In this document: positions 34,414-45,902 of the stretch, piece after piece
How positions within the stretch are numbered: position 1 is the first letter of the stretch
Layout: each line of letters opens with the position of its first letter
Assembly: GCF_002104995.1 (NCBI RefSeq)
Contig: NW_024468250.1
Location: 496,001-560,000 of the forward strand
Origin: Linderina pennispora
Taxonomy: Eukaryota; Kickxellomycota; Kickxellomycetes; Kickxellales; Kickxellaceae
Length of the DNA: 64,000 bases
Direction: 5' to 3'
Made by a program: the position numbers and the translations under genes
Notes under the pieces: model-generated
What the model saw: the letters and a program-made list of their open reading frames with translations, nothing else
Database searches by the model: none
What the model was told of the DNA's origin: nothing

Positions 34414-37400
34414 ATGTCGATATACGAGATCTTTGGCACAATCGTGCAAGAGATCGATCTGCAAGACAAGCAGCATGCAAGTTTGGCATCGACCAGCGGC
34501 ACGTTCATTGCGCCGACCCAGGCGGCCGAATCAGGCAGATCAGGACGATGAGCGCGGCGAGCTAGATTTTGCGCAGCTAACGCAGTTGCTGGACCAAGCG
34601 CTGGCCGCCGGACGCAACCGGTCACTGGTAATGTCGATTCTCAATGTTCTCGAGAAAAGCCTGGCCATGCTCAGCAGCAGCCAGGAGGCACTGCAGGCAC
34701 ACAATACCGGCATCCGGATGCCGCGCGACCTGATGAACAAGGATGGCATGTATTTAGAAGCATGGCGGGTGGTGGACGAGGCACGGCAGTACAGTTGGCT
34801 GTACGGCACAAAGACCGCAGGACGCGACAGGCACCGCCATGGTAGCAGGGTGGCGTGCCCTGGACGCGCTAGTATCGGCAGTATGCAAGTGCCACGAGCT
34901 AATGGGCGAGCCGTATCTGGGGGTTGCGCGGATCCTGCATAACCTGCTGGTGCATGCCGCACACGAGATGCATTCGGTGGCGGTAGTCTGTGCGTTGCAG
35001 ACAGTCAAGCAGATTGCAGTGCAGGAGGGCAGTGCAGGCGCCGCAGCCCAGCGTGCGCTGGCCGAGGTGGCAGCCAAAATGTGCGCAATGGCCGGTGGCA
35101 ATGCAAATGCCCAGGACCGCGTGTGCCTCGTCTACTGTCTGTTCCACGGCTGGGCAGTGGCGCAGTCCGGCGCCAGCGAAGCGAAGAGATGCTGGGATTT
35201 TGCGCAAATCCAGCAACGGCGTATTGGCGAACACCGTGACGTCGCGGTCAATCGTGGCTGGCCAGGTATTGGCATTGGACTTGCTGGACCTGCTCCTGCG
35301 CAATATCGACGACAGCACGCGCGTGTATCCGCCATTCTGCATGCTGCACTGCAGCGCCATGCCCAGCATTGCCCGGCAATGCGGGACGTCGACTGAGCCG
35401 CAGGTGTTCGACAAGGCACTGGCGCTACTGATTGCACTGCTGCAGCGGCCGTGGGATCCGCTCAAAGACACACTGGGCGCACTGTTCAAGGAGGTGTACC
35501 TGGCGCCACTGCAGAGCGCCTGGGCGCACTCCAAAATGTGCGAAATGGCCAATTCGCTGAGCCACCAGGTCGTAGCCATGCAGATGGCGGCCAGTGTCCA
35601 GCAGATGCTGGTGATGCGCGGGCTGATGCGCGTGTGCGGGGACGCGCGCTCGCTGGTGGGGCTTCTGCCCAAGAGCAGAGATGCGGCCGACTCCAGCTGC
35701 GCGTTCCAGGAGCTGTTCAATGTCCTGTGCCGGATCGTGCGCGTCGTGTTCGAGGCGCCGCCCAGCACGCCGGCAGTCACCGGTAGGCTTCATGGCGTGT
35801 GGAGCTCGTTGCGCGGCAGCAGCGAGGTGTCGGCCACGCAGTCTGGCGAAGTGGAGCAGCGAAAGATCCAGCACCTGCGGATGGCCGTAATGGCACTGAA
35901 GTGTCTGGTGGCCATGGTCGACGGCCTGGGGGTTAGGCACAATGAAGCCGGCATATATAAGCATACTGACGACATCAGCATCAGCATGCATTCGCTTCCG
36001 GATACCCGAGTCGGTCGAGGACGCCGTCAGCCTGTTCAACAGCAATCCCGAGGCAGGGCTGCAGACGATTCTGCAGCTTGGGTTCATCCCCAGCGACTGT
36101 CCCGACACCGTTATGCAGCATCTGATTGCCGGAGTCAGCGGCAATACCTAGTGTCAGCAAACTAGGCGGCATGCAAGACACGCATTTCGCGCACGGCAAT
36201 GTGTCAGCTGGCGTTCAGCGACGAGTCGTGTGAGTACCTGGCGCAGGCGTTCGAGCAGATGCAGCTGCAGACACAGGCACTGGCCAGCGCGCTGTCTGCA
36301 TTGTTCAGCGTGTTCTTACCCGATGGCGTGCAGCAGCTGGATACTCTGCTGCTGGCATTTGCGCGGCAGTTTTGCCAGCGCAACTGCACCTACCTGAGCA
36401 CACCATCCGAAGAGGGGGCAGAGGCACTGCAGGGTAGCCCGCCAAAGAAGGACGATACGAGCGCAAAACAAGTGGGTATGGTCTATATTCTGGCGTGTCT
36501 GGCTGTGATCGCCGACTACGAAGTGTGGCAGAGACAGGCGAAGATAGGGCCGGACGATCTGCTCAAGCAGTACATGCCTATGGCAGCCAAGGACACGACA
36601 ACCAGAGCTGCATTCTGTGAGGCCTTTGTCGAGATCCAGGCCTTCGCCGATTGTGCAGGGAATCACCGCGGCTGCCTCCGCCCACCCTGGCTGGATACTG
36701 TCGCCCGAACGCCCGGTGCACCCAATTGGCGGGCTGAACCAGGCCATGTTCACAGCAATCTGGCCAGCACTGCATCCGCTGCTCGTGCGGGCGTTCGAGC
36801 GCACCAACGTGCGGCTGTGGGACCAGAGCGGCGATATATCCGGCATGCTGACCACCGAAAGCCGGCTGCAGAAGTCGCTGCTGCAGCAGGTCCTGGACGC
36901 CATGCAGCAGTGCTTGCGCATTGCTGGGCAGTCCAAAGACGAAGCAATCATTCAGCAGGCAGTCAGGCGGGCTGGAGCGCATGGCGGGGTTGGACAAGGA
37001 CGGTTGTCGAGTGGAAGCACGGCGAGGCGGCAAGGGTGATCATGCAGGTGGCTGTTGAGGAGCGTGCGGTGCTGGCGCCGGTGTGGGACCAGCTGGCGCA
37101 GCTCCTGGCATCTGTCGGTGCCCGGCTGGAGTCGCATATTGTGTTTGATGGAGAGAAGCCGGCGGGCAGCCCCGATTCCGACAAGACCCTGTTCAGTCCC
37201 ATTGGCGACTCGAGCAGCTTTTCCAGTGCCGATGGTTCCAAGCCGGCGGTGCATGCGCTGGTGCCCCCGACATATGTGGAAATGGCGAGCATGGAAAGCG
37301 AGCCGGTCGGCATGCCGCTGGCGCGGCTACTGGGCTACATGGACGCGCTGGCGCGGGTGGCCAGCATCGAGGCACAGCAGCAATGCATGGGCTCGGAGGC

Positions 37401-39624
37401 AGGGTCGATAAAGAGCGGGGGCTCGGCGGTGGGCGTGCAAAAATCGCATGGCAGCATTTCGACTGTCGGGTCATGCAGGAGCGCCGACAGCGTGGAAAGG
37501 GCTACGCGCAACGTGCGCAAGATGTTCAATATCCTGGAGGCTCTTGCCTCTGACCGGTCGGCATTCGAGTGGCTGGCAGTCTGGGACCACATCAGCCAGT
37601 ACATTGCCGGGCTGGGGTGTCCCGGGCGCACCTCATCCAACGCACGCGCATTGGTAATCAGCCTGGCGTTCGGGCTGGTGGGCCATCTGGCCAGGTCGCC
37701 CAAGTTCTCGGTGCTGCAGTTGCAGGACCGCGTGCTGAAGGTGCTGGTGCGAATCGCCAAGGCCACCAGGGACCTGGCGGTCATACAGTATATCGCCAGC
37801 GAGCTCAACACCCTGGTGGCCAAGTGCCTGGTCTGTCTGGGGTCAGGCTGGACTGCCTGTATTCGACATGGTGTCGCGCATGGCCCGGCACTGCACGCGG
37901 TCCCCGGCCGGACCCCAGGTGCGTGACATCGCCATCTCCCTGCTGCACACGGTGGAGCAGTCGCTGGACGCCCCGCCGTCGGTGAAGTTTGGGCGGCTGC
38001 CGGCGCTGCGCGCGCTGGTGGCAGTCGCAGTGTGCGCACAGCCGGGCAGCAGCGAGGATGGCGGGCTGGCAGAGTCGGTCATGGGCGCATGGGTGCGGCT
38101 GTCGGGCAAGATGATCGACCAGATATCCGGCGCCTCTCTGTCTCTGTCGATTGCGACCATCTGGGACGACGGCGGGGACAGCGAGGGCGGGCATTGCGAG
38201 CTGCCCCCGGAGATCCAGAGCATCATCACTGCCCTGGTGCATCTCTTGACGTACGAGCCGGCTGCCATTCTGCGCAACGTGCAGTCGCCCCCGCAGGCCA
38301 TACCGACTCTGGACGACCCAGAGGCTGCAGTTCCCGAGGGGGCTGGCAGTGGCAGCAGTGGCAGCAGTGGCAGCAGTGATGGGCAGCAGGATGGAGCTAG
38401 CCAAGGCAGGTCCGATCCGTCGCTACAGCTCTCCAGCAACAACGGCACGTGCGGGAGCTCGCAGGGCCCACCGGGTATGCGAGCCAGCGAGTTCGAGGAC
38501 CTGCGGACAAAGCTCATTGACGTGGCATTCGCTAGCATCCAGCGCGCGCTCCCCTTGCTGGGCAGACACGCGTACAAGACACTGCTGCATGGCGGGTTTC
38601 CTGCGTCTGAATGCCATGCTGTTTGCGGCAACACCAGCATGTATGGCGTGCTGGTCGTATGTGCTGGGGAAATGGCTGGATCTGCTGATGGACTGCCTAA
38701 AGTCCGCACACATGTCGCTGTCGGTGCGCCAGGACTCGTTCCGGGCGTTTCTGGACCTGGCGGGTGCCTACACCATGGCTCCGCTGGAGCCGCTGACTGC
38801 TGAGGCCCTGCGCAGCATTTCCACAGCGGTCAACCGCTACGCCAGCGAATGCCAGGCGGTGCCTGACTGGGTGTGGGCGGCGGTGATTGCCAAGCTGAGG
38901 CAGCTCATCGGAGACACTTCCGTTGACATGGCCGCCATCGGACGGGGTCTGACGCTGGCAGCCGAGCGCGAGGCGGCGCGGCAGTGCGGGCTGCATGCGC
39001 GCATCCTGAAGCTGGTGTACTTGCTCAGCGAGGAGCACCCGGACAGCGGCCAGGCGTGGGCTTGGCTGGCGATGCTGGAGAACTCGCACATACATGCCAG
39101 CACCATGGTGAGGCATGGCCAAGTAAGGCGTCTGGTCAAGCAGGGGGACTTGACACTGCTGGGGCCGGCCTATATGCGCCTGGAGCTTGTGGCTCACGCG
39201 GCCCGCATCTCAGTCGCGTTCCGCGTCATGCGTATCCCATGTCGCTGGCATTGGCGCTCAGCAGGCTGTGTCGCCAGACGGCTGCAGCCATGAGAGGCTG
39301 AGCCAGCTAGTGGACGACCTGGTGGGCATGTCGGCCGATATTGTCGAGAGCTACTTTTTCACCCAGCCCGCCGCCGGCACGCCAACCGATATCGGTCTGA
39401 TATCTATTGCGCATACCGTAGCTGCTACGCTGGAGCTGTGGGCTGACGTCTATGTGCTGGGCAGCCAGGGCCAGAAGGACTCGGCCATTGGCATGCAGCT
39501 GGCAGGCAGCGTCGACGCACTGGTGCTCAAGGTGTGCGACGTGCTGGAGGTCACCGAGCAGCCGTTCGTGCGCAAGGCTGCCGCCAAGTTCATGCGCAGT
39601 GCGCTCTGCTACCTGTCGACATGA
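34414..39624 (+). CDS. Large BIG/Sec7-family ARF-GEF homologue with a degenerate Sec7 domain
   Basis: About 1,730 residues, mostly helical. The N-terminal half has DCB/HUS-like features: a segment LKDTLGALFKEVYLAPLQS followed by MLVMRGLMRVCGDARSLVGL and FQELFNVLCRIVRVVFE aligns with the HUS region of BIG/Sec7p. A Sec7-like domain begins PESVEDAVSLFNSNPEAGLQ (36008) with TILQLGFIPSDCPDTVMQHL, then ALSALFSVFLPDGVQQLDTL and MVYILACLAVIADYEVW. In active Sec7 domains the glutamic finger reads LPGEAQKID; here it reads LPDGVQQLD, so the catalytic Glu is replaced by Gly, and the LNTDLH motif is unrecognisable. The C-terminal HDS-like region ends VRKAAAKFMRSALCYLST. Many frame changes, consistently one extra base. 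Exchange activity is doubtful; a scaffold role like that of Mon2 is possible. Ser/Gly repeats occur at 38346-38380. Confidence 0.6.
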
Positions 39625-39711
39625 CAAACTAACCTCCCTACGTTTATTTCCTTTCCAAAATTCAAGCCAAACAAAAGAAATCACATTTGTACAGACTTTG
39701 CTTCTTCGTGT

Positions 39712-40632
39712 TCAAAAGTAGTTGGAGAACAGGAACCGCAGCTTCTCCTTGCCCACAGCCGACTGCTTGGTCGGGTCCTGCTGGAACGCGTACTGCATGC
39801 TGCCGGTCTCGGGCTTGGTAAGCGCGCAGACGCCCGGCGAGTAGACTGCGGTCTCGAGCTCCGGCAGAACGTCCAGCAGCAGCGTGCGGGCGTTGGCCGC
39901 ATTGACCTTCATGGTCTTCATGACCTCAGCCACGGTGACGGGCTCCTCGGACTCGCGCCAGGCGTCGTAGTCCGTGGCCATGCACACCAGCGCATACGTG
40001 ATCTCGGCCTCGCGCGCCAGCTTCGACTCTGGAATGCACGTCATGTTGATGACGCTGGCGCCCCACGACCGGTACAGGTTGGACTCTGCGCGGGTCGAGA
40101 ACGCCGGGCCCTCCATGCACACCGCCGTGCCACTCGCATGCACCGTGATCTCGGGCACCGCGCTGTCGTGCTTGGCCACCAAGTCGCGCAGCAGCGCGCT
40201 GATGGGCTCGCCAAACGACGCGTGCGCCGTCACCCCGGTGCCCGTGAAGAACGAGTCGCCGCGGACGCCCTTGGTGCGGTCGATGACCTGGTCAATCAGC
40301 ACAAAGTCTCCCGGACGCACCTCCTCGCGCAGAGATCCCACCGCGCTGAACGCCAGGATCACCTGCACGCCGACCGCCTTGAGCGCCGCAATGTTGGCGC
40401 GGTAGTTGACCTCGCTGGGCAGCACGCTGTGCGACGGCCCGTGCCGCGCGAGGAACGCAATCTGGTGCCCGCGCGCCGTCTCGGCGATGGTGATCGGGCC
40501 TGAGGGCTCGCCCCAGGGGGTCACCGGCGTCACCTCCTCCTTGACCGTCAGGCCGTCGAGCGTGTACAGACCAGTTCCACCGATCACGCCGATGCGCACG
40601 TCGCGGAAGTACGAGTCTGTCTGCGAAACCAT
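39712..40632 (-). CDS. MEU1: S-methyl-5'-thioadenosine phosphorylase
   Basis: Intact 306-residue enzyme of the methionine salvage pathway: methylthioadenosine plus phosphate gives adenine and methylthioribose-1-phosphate. Motifs of the PNP/MTAP family: IGVIGGTGLYTLDGL (phosphate loop), FLARHGPSHSVLPSEVNYRA, AFSAVGSLREEVRPGDFVL, the substrate loop SVINMTCIPESKLAREAEI, and YALVCMATDYDAW. Length is slightly more than the usual 283-337 range's lower end, as expected for fungal Meu1. The ATG at 40632 is the only suitable start. Convergent with the ARF-GEF-like gene (87 bp between stops). Cytosolic and nuclear enzyme in other fungi. No oddities; the frame is uninterrupted. Confidence 0.95.
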   Translation of the reverse strand: MVSQTDSYFRDVRIGVIGGTGLYTLDGLTVKEEVTPVTPWGEPSGPITIAETARGHQIAFLARHGPSHSVLPSEVNYRANIAALKAVGVQVILAFSAVGSLREEVRPGDFVLIDQVIDRTKGVRGDSFFTGTGVTAHASFGEPISALLRDLVAKHDSAVPEITVHASGTAVCMEGPAFSTRAESNLYRSWGASVINMTCIPESKLAREAEITYALVCMATDYDAWRESEEPVTVAEVMKTMKVNAANARTLLLDVLPELETAVYSPGVCALTKPETGSMQYAFQQDPTKQSAVGKEKLRFLFSNYF

Positions 40633-40993
40633 GTTTGAGTTACTGCGGGCGTCTAAGAAAAAAGAAGAGGCGGTGTCTTACAAGCCTGGACAGATGTAGA
40701 TACTGAAAGAATGAGGGAAAAACTAGCAAGGAGATAAGCCAGGCAGAGGAGAAGAAGGGACTCTCGAGGAGCCGGGTGGAAATGACGCCGTATTCTGTTG
40801 GGTTCCGGGCGGCTACAAATATTACACATCCTAGATGCCTAGCATAGCATTGCAGCGAGCCAATTGCAGCAGGACGCTGGCACACCAGCTGGCAATCCCT
40901 TCTTGCTCACGCCAATGCTAGTGAGGCCCCCGCCACTCTGCTCTCAAGTGGATTGATAGCAAACTTGTTAACTAGAGCGTGTAAACGAGATGC
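40633..40993. other. Spacer between the MTAP and LPMO-like genes
   Basis: About 360 bp holding the MTAP promoter and the 3' end of the LPMO-like gene. No recognisable element. Confidence 0.4.
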
Positions 40994-42386
40994 CTAGGCT
41001 GGGTACGAGATTGTCAGGCTTTCTGGGATTATAGTGTTGTCGGCCGAAACCACCACCTGCAGCACCGGCGTTCCATGCACCGTCGTGGTCGCCATATGCG
41101 TCACCATATGCACTGATTTCGACGCCGCCGACGTTGCGCCTGCTTCCGCCACAGGCATGCTGCGGAACATGCCCTGCATCGTGTAGTCGAATGGGCGCTG
41201 GGAGCCGGAAAGCGGGTCACTTTGTGTACCCAGAGTCTTTTCGTAATCCAGATCAACAGCCTCATGCATTGACGACGACGACGAGCTCTCGGGCCACAAA
41301 TCCAGCCCCCCCAGCTCACCAACAGCGCTATGGGAAGCGCCGGTCAGATGTGTGAACGTCTCAAAGGAATCGGCTGTCGTGGACTCGAGAGACTCCAGCG
41401 GATCCTTGGTGAAGCTGCCCATGAGTATGGTGGAGTCGTCGCCGAACCCCGAGAGGGTCTCAGGAATGTGGCCATCGCCCATTGCACCCTTGCCGTAGGT
41501 GAACCCGGCATCCAGGTCGCTGGTGTTTTCCTCGTCGTGGATATCGTCTTCCGTGATGAATTTGGTCGCCGTGATGTAGCTGGTAATTTCGTCCGGGATA
41601 TCCGAGTCATCGACCGGGTCAACCGTGGTCGAATCGCTGTTGGCCGAGTCCTCGCTTGCCGAAATCGCCGTTGGAGCTCGCGTCATCATCGGCGTCATTG
41701 CGCTGGTTGGCCTCAGCCACCTCTTCCTTGGACCATATCCATGGGTTTGCCGACGGTTACAAACGGGCGATTTTTGAGCAATGCGATAACATGGTCTTCC
41801 TCGCGGCCCGTCTTTTCAGGGCACAATCCGGCTTGCCAGGGCAAATTAACAACCAGCAGCTGATGCGCTGTTAGCGGCTCCTGCTTCCCGTAGTTCTCGA
41901 TCCGCACGTCGGCGCAGTTCATGTAGTACTCGCGCGAGCCAAGGCCATTGATCCATGTCCACGCAAACACTGCGTGCTTGGATGCCGGCAGGAATTCCGG
42001 GATCGGGACGTCGTAGCCGCCGCCGCTTGTGTCGAGGAAGCAGCTCGAGAGCTTGTCCCAGATCACCGCAAATGTCGTGCCGTTGTCATATGAGATCGCA
42101 AACTGGCAGTCACCGCCCATGTGCGTTGCGACGCCGTCAAATTGTACGTGGAACGGGCGCCCAGCGGTTAGTGTGCCTTGGACTGGCCCGGCGGAGAAGC
42201 TGCGGCAAGGGTAGCTGACAATGGGACCGAGCGGCGATTTCATGTTATAATCGACATCGTCGTTGTCAGCATAGTACTTGCTGTACTGTGAGTGGCGTGG
42301 CGGCGGGTCCTTCATTTCAACGTGCGCCTAAGACGCACTGTGTGCCTAAGCACAGCCAGAAGGAACGAGTGGATTAGTCCTTTCAT
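40994..42386 (-). CDS. AA11-like lytic polysaccharide monooxygenase with long Ser/Thr/Asp-rich tail
   Basis: A secreted copper enzyme candidate that oxidatively cleaves chitin (AA11 family function). The ATG at 42386 starts a signal peptide (MKGLIHSFLLAVL). The mature protein should begin at the His of AHVEMKDPPPR, the first half of the copper histidine brace. The second His lies in VATHMGGDCQFAISYD, and the axial Tyr in REYYMNCADVRIEN; WTWINGLGSREYY and the Cys pattern (YPCR, DCQF, SCFL, MNCA) fit AA11. Between signal and mature N-terminus the frame must shift (two extra A's in cttagg, or an intron ending TTAG). Further extra bases near 41745 and about 41640 link the catalytic domain to a tail of some 230 residues rich in Asp, Ser and Thr, probably O-glycosylated. 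No GPI signal is evident. The LPMO assignment rests on motif spacing. Confidence 0.65.
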
Positions 42387-43099
42387 TGAAAATACTAGCA
42401 AATATTGATGGGAATCTGAGGGCCAGCAGTGGAAAAGGACGAGCATTGGCTTTGCAGCTCAAGCTGGGAATACGAACATCATTTGTTTCTTGTCGAGAAT
42501 GTTCATATTGACATGAGGTGAGGGGAAGGTGCACATTGAAAATGTAACAACGTAAAGTCCCTGCACTGGGGGTTACTGCCGTTTTGCCTCTCTCTCTCTC
42601 CCGCATCTTGCCTGATTCTAGAGCTTCTCTAGACCATCTAGAACCAGGTGATTGGAATCTCCATTCTCCACCCCACTGGTAGACCCTGACAGCACGCAGC
42701 CATGCAGTTGACAAGCTGCACGTTTCCATAGTGCCGCAGTCTTTTCTCCTGTGCGTCCAAACAAAAGCATCTGGTTGGAACTCTCGTCCAGCAGGGGGAC
42801 GGTAGCTACCGCCAAGAACAAACAAGATCCAGTGATTCAGTTGTTTCCATCAGCAGTCAGGAGACAAATACTCCACAGCTTTTGTATGACGCAGGCAGGT
42901 TTGTCGACAAATTCCAGACACCGGCATCCGCCATGTTTCAGCCAGTTCAATGCGCATGTCTCCAAGTAAAGCTGCCGTTCTTGGCCAGCCTTATTTAAGC
43001 GTAGCCGTCGGCAACTCGACACGAACAAGATTTCCCCTGCAACAAAAACCTTTTCCATATCAGCACCATCCTGAAACTTCCCTTTTGACCAAGAAAGAA
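42387..43099. promoter_or_regulatory. Divergent spacer of LPMO-like and LITAF genes; TATA-like element 42991-42998
   Basis: About 710 bp. A ttatttaagc element (42991-43000) stands about 105 bp before the LITAF ATG and is a plausible TATA box. A CT microsatellite (ctctctctctctc, about 42589-42600) lies mid-spacer. No gene supported. Confidence 0.45.
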
Positions 43100-43828
43100 A
43101 TGAGCTCGCACTTGAACACACCGATAACGGCAAATCTTATCGATGCCGGCAGTCGGCAGCTGCACTATGACGAATCTCCGCCTGCGCAGTCACAGTACAG
43201 CCACAGCGGCTACCGCAATCGCCTCGACTCGGGAGCCGATACATCGCTCGACAGCAGCAAGCCGTATGGCAATGCACCGGCAGGCAGGGATCCCTACGCA
43301 CAGGACACCTCCCTGCCGCAATATTCTGACAGGAACCATTCCCTGGTCGCAACGGCGGCCGGACCCAACCCCTACGCGCAAGACAGCTACCAGTCCATGG
43401 CTCAGTCCCAGCAGCCGTACCATTCCGACCAGCATCCCGTGGGCCGCCAGTCGTACCTGAACCCGCTGCCGTCGCAAATGCCCAAAGGCCAGCGCCCCGA
43501 CTACCACGACCCAGAGCGCATTCCCGGGCTGCCCCCGCTGTCGTCCCTGAGTGGACCTGTGGACCACTACGACCATGTGCCCGCAGGTCCCCAGGCGGTA
43601 GGGAACCTGGGACGCGAGGTCACGACTGTCGAGTGCCCGTGGTGCCACTATGTCGTCGAGACAAACGTCAAGCGGTCGATTGGCGTGAAGGCGGGAGGCG
43701 CAGCATTGATCACAGCTGCCATCGCGTGGCCGCTGTTCTGGGTGCCGCTGGTTGTGCCAGGCCTCCAGCGTAAAACACACTATTGCCCGCAGTGCAAGCG
43801 CAAGATTGGGCGGGGACATCGGAGGTAG
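43100..43828 (+). CDS. LITAF-domain protein 1 (endolysosomal zinc-ribbon membrane protein)
   Basis: A 242-residue intact protein. The first 170 residues are disordered and rich in Tyr, Pro, Ser and Gln (for example SRQLHYDESPPAQSQYSHS), with PxY-type and Pro-rich motifs that could recruit WW or ESCRT partners. The C-terminus is a LITAF domain: a knuckle CPWCHYVVETNV, a hydrophobic membrane-inserting helix (GGAALITAAIAWPLFWVPLVV) and the closing knuckle HYCPQCKRKIG. In animals LITAF/SIMPLE proteins act in endosomal sorting as monotopic membrane proteins; the fungal role is little known. The start at 43100 is chosen because it follows the TATA-like element and leader; the frame upstream is open but has unlikely composition. 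A second LITAF gene lies about 370 bp downstream on the other strand. Confidence 0.85.
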   Translation: MSSHLNTPITANLIDAGSRQLHYDESPPAQSQYSHSGYRNRLDSGADTSLDSSKPYGNAPAGRDPYAQDTSLPQYSDRNHSLVATAAGPNPYAQDSYQSMAQSQQPYHSDQHPVGRQSYLNPLPSQMPKGQRPDYHDPERIPGLPPLSSLSGPVDHYDHVPAGPQAVGNLGREVTTVECPWCHYVVETNVKRSIGVKAGGAALITAAIAWPLFWVPLVVPGLQRKTHYCPQCKRKIGRGHRR

Positions 43829-44202
43829 ACGGTACAGCCCCTCCCTCCACGGTCCACTATTGAACGCTGGGCTGGACAAACAGTGTCTGTTGTGTATTGT
43901 ATGAGGACCAAGAAATAAAAAATTTAAAATTTACAAGGCTTTCTTTTGCTGCTCAGGCGGAGGCGCTGTCGTGCTTGAAGCCAAAAAGACTAATATATGC
44001 CGCGCCATGTGAATGGCGTCCGCTTTTCTGGCGCCAGGAGGAAAATGTGCCAAAGCAAGAGGGCGACGAAGGGGAGCAATAAGCGGCATGGTCAGAGGCG
44101 CCAAGACATCTAAAAGACATGGGGAGGACGAGAATAACCGTTAGCTGCGACAATCCACATGCCAGGGACGAAGAGAAAGGAGGAGCAGTATATGCCACTC
44201 CT
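43829..44202. other. Convergent spacer between two LITAF-domain genes
   Basis: About 370 bp of 3' flanks. An AT-rich patch with aataaaaaat (43911-43922) just after the first gene could serve as a polyadenylation signal. No gene supported. Confidence 0.4.
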
Positions 44203-44692
44203 TTACGAATGCATCGCCACAGGCAGCGAGCGCTTGGCCAGCTGCTGTTGGCGCTTATTGGCGATCTGGAACGACGGCCGCAACTTGCCCATGACACAGC
44301 CGCAGTTGAAGCAGACAAACACCATCCTCCTTGCACCGCTTCGACACCAGCGGCAGCCAGAACAGCGGCGGGAACGTCACGCACAGCACCAATGCCAGGA
44401 CGCCTGCCCGCGTACTGGCGCGCCGCTCCACCAGCCCGGCGCTTGACTTGTGGCAGCGCTTGCACAGCTGCGTTATCGTGCTCGGGATGTGCGAGTCGCC
44501 CTGCGGCACAAAAATCATGCTGTCGTCGAATGACTGCGGGATTGCACAGCTGTGTCGCGCCGTGGGCTTGCTTGACCGAGGCGATGTGCTGCGCTGCAGG
44601 AGCGCCTCTTCGTCGGCTACAAACCGCGAGACAAACTCGTTTGTGTACTCTGGCGTGCGGATATAGCACACACTGGCGGTGTCGTCCTCCAT
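44203..44692 (-). CDS. LITAF-like domain protein 2
   Basis: About 162 residues. An acidic start (MEDDTASVCYIRTPEYTNEF) and a Ser-rich linker lead to CKRCHKSSAG, then a basic segment, a hydrophobic stretch (AGVLALVLCVTFPPLFWLPL), and a second knuckle VCCFNCGCVMGKLRP, followed by a short basic tail ending SLPVAMHS. The knuckle-hydrophobic-knuckle order with the PPLFWLPL core parallels PLFWVPLVV of the neighbouring LITAF protein, so I read it as a divergent paralogue. One extra base near 44302 separates the two knuckles; repairing it gives the Cys pair and the TAA at 44203-44205. The two genes converge. Probably an endomembrane protein like its neighbour. Confidence 0.65.
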
Positions 44693-45902
44693 ATGTGCAG
44701 ATGGATAAAAAAAAAGTGTTCCTCGAGATGGATATCGAAAGTGGGGGGAAAGCAGCAAGGAGCAGAAATAACGGATGTTGCAGTGGTGGTTGTCAGGAGG
44801 ACCAAGCAGAGCACCAGCGAGGAGAGGCGTGAGTGGATATTTATAATGGAGACGAGGTGAGGGGAAAGGGGTGCCAGATAGCTGAGGATAAAAGGAGGAA
44901 GCCGGAAGCTTGAATGCCAGGCAGCAGACATTCACTTTCACACTCACGCCGGACATGCCCTTTGATGCTGTCGGGGACTGAATAAACGAATTTGGGCAAT
45001 CCCATGCCTAACGCTACAGCCAGCAGATAGTCTGGGTGGGGAAGGCAAGTCACGCCTTGCACGCTTGATGTTTTTGCCGGCCAGTAGAAAAGCGAGGAGT
45101 TTAGCTGACAGTGCGAGGTCTGCTGCTTGCAATTGGCATTGTTCCCTAGGCTGCCATGCAGCACTGCCCTCCACTCCACCGAGGCAGGCGTGGCCGTATG
45201 GCAACGCACTGGTCACTGCAGCGCGACCCGGTGGCAGCCTGCAGCCTGCAGCCCGCCATTCTCTATCCACACAGCGCCTTCCAGCATACGGTGCAATGAA
45301 ATATTTTGACCCCATTCCTCTTCCTCGAGTTCCTGCGCGCAAATCTGGACATCCTCATGTCCAGCGCCAGTTTTAGAAGTGCACAGGTATGCCTGTGCGA
45401 CACAAGGATTGCCAATTTTAAGAAATTCCCTCATTTTTCCTCCGGTCAATCCAGCCAATCGCGGATAAGCAATGTGCCGAGATCCTCAGCTTGCAGCCCA
45501 CGCCTGTCGCTTGAAGATTCCCCAATACAGCGCGTATCAGGGCAGTCTCTTGGTGCAAATGCTGAGATGCAACATGCTGAGTCAATCAGCAATGTCTACC
45601 CGGATGTCTCCTGGGACTCATGATGACGTGGGCTGAGAACCTAGTCTCATGCATAAATGCGATGAGCACATACGTCAGTCGAGGGAAGAAGGGCTACTAC
45701 AATGGGGCAACGGCAGCTGATATCAGCATGTCGACATATCCAGCGACAGCCTGTGTTCATACCCATCAGCGTGCGGTGATGTCTGGTTGTTCCGAGACGG
45801 CTACATAAACCCGCACACCTCTCTCGCAGTGCCGCCCGGACTCATTTCTGTCTCTATCTCTGGCCCGTATCAATCTTGAAAAAAAAACCGACTATCAACT
45901 CG
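44693..45902. other. Long spacer without a supported gene
   Basis: About 1.2 kb. A 105-codon plus-strand frame (45306-45623) is Ser-rich with no domain and no start context of note; it may be chance. A poly-A run (about 45880-45888) precedes the coiled-coil gene. Confidence 0.35.

Noticed and set aside
38346-38380. Short direct repeats (ggcagcagt) as a CRISPR or structural repeat
   Set aside because: In-frame Gly/Ser codon repeat within a protein-coding linker, without spacers.
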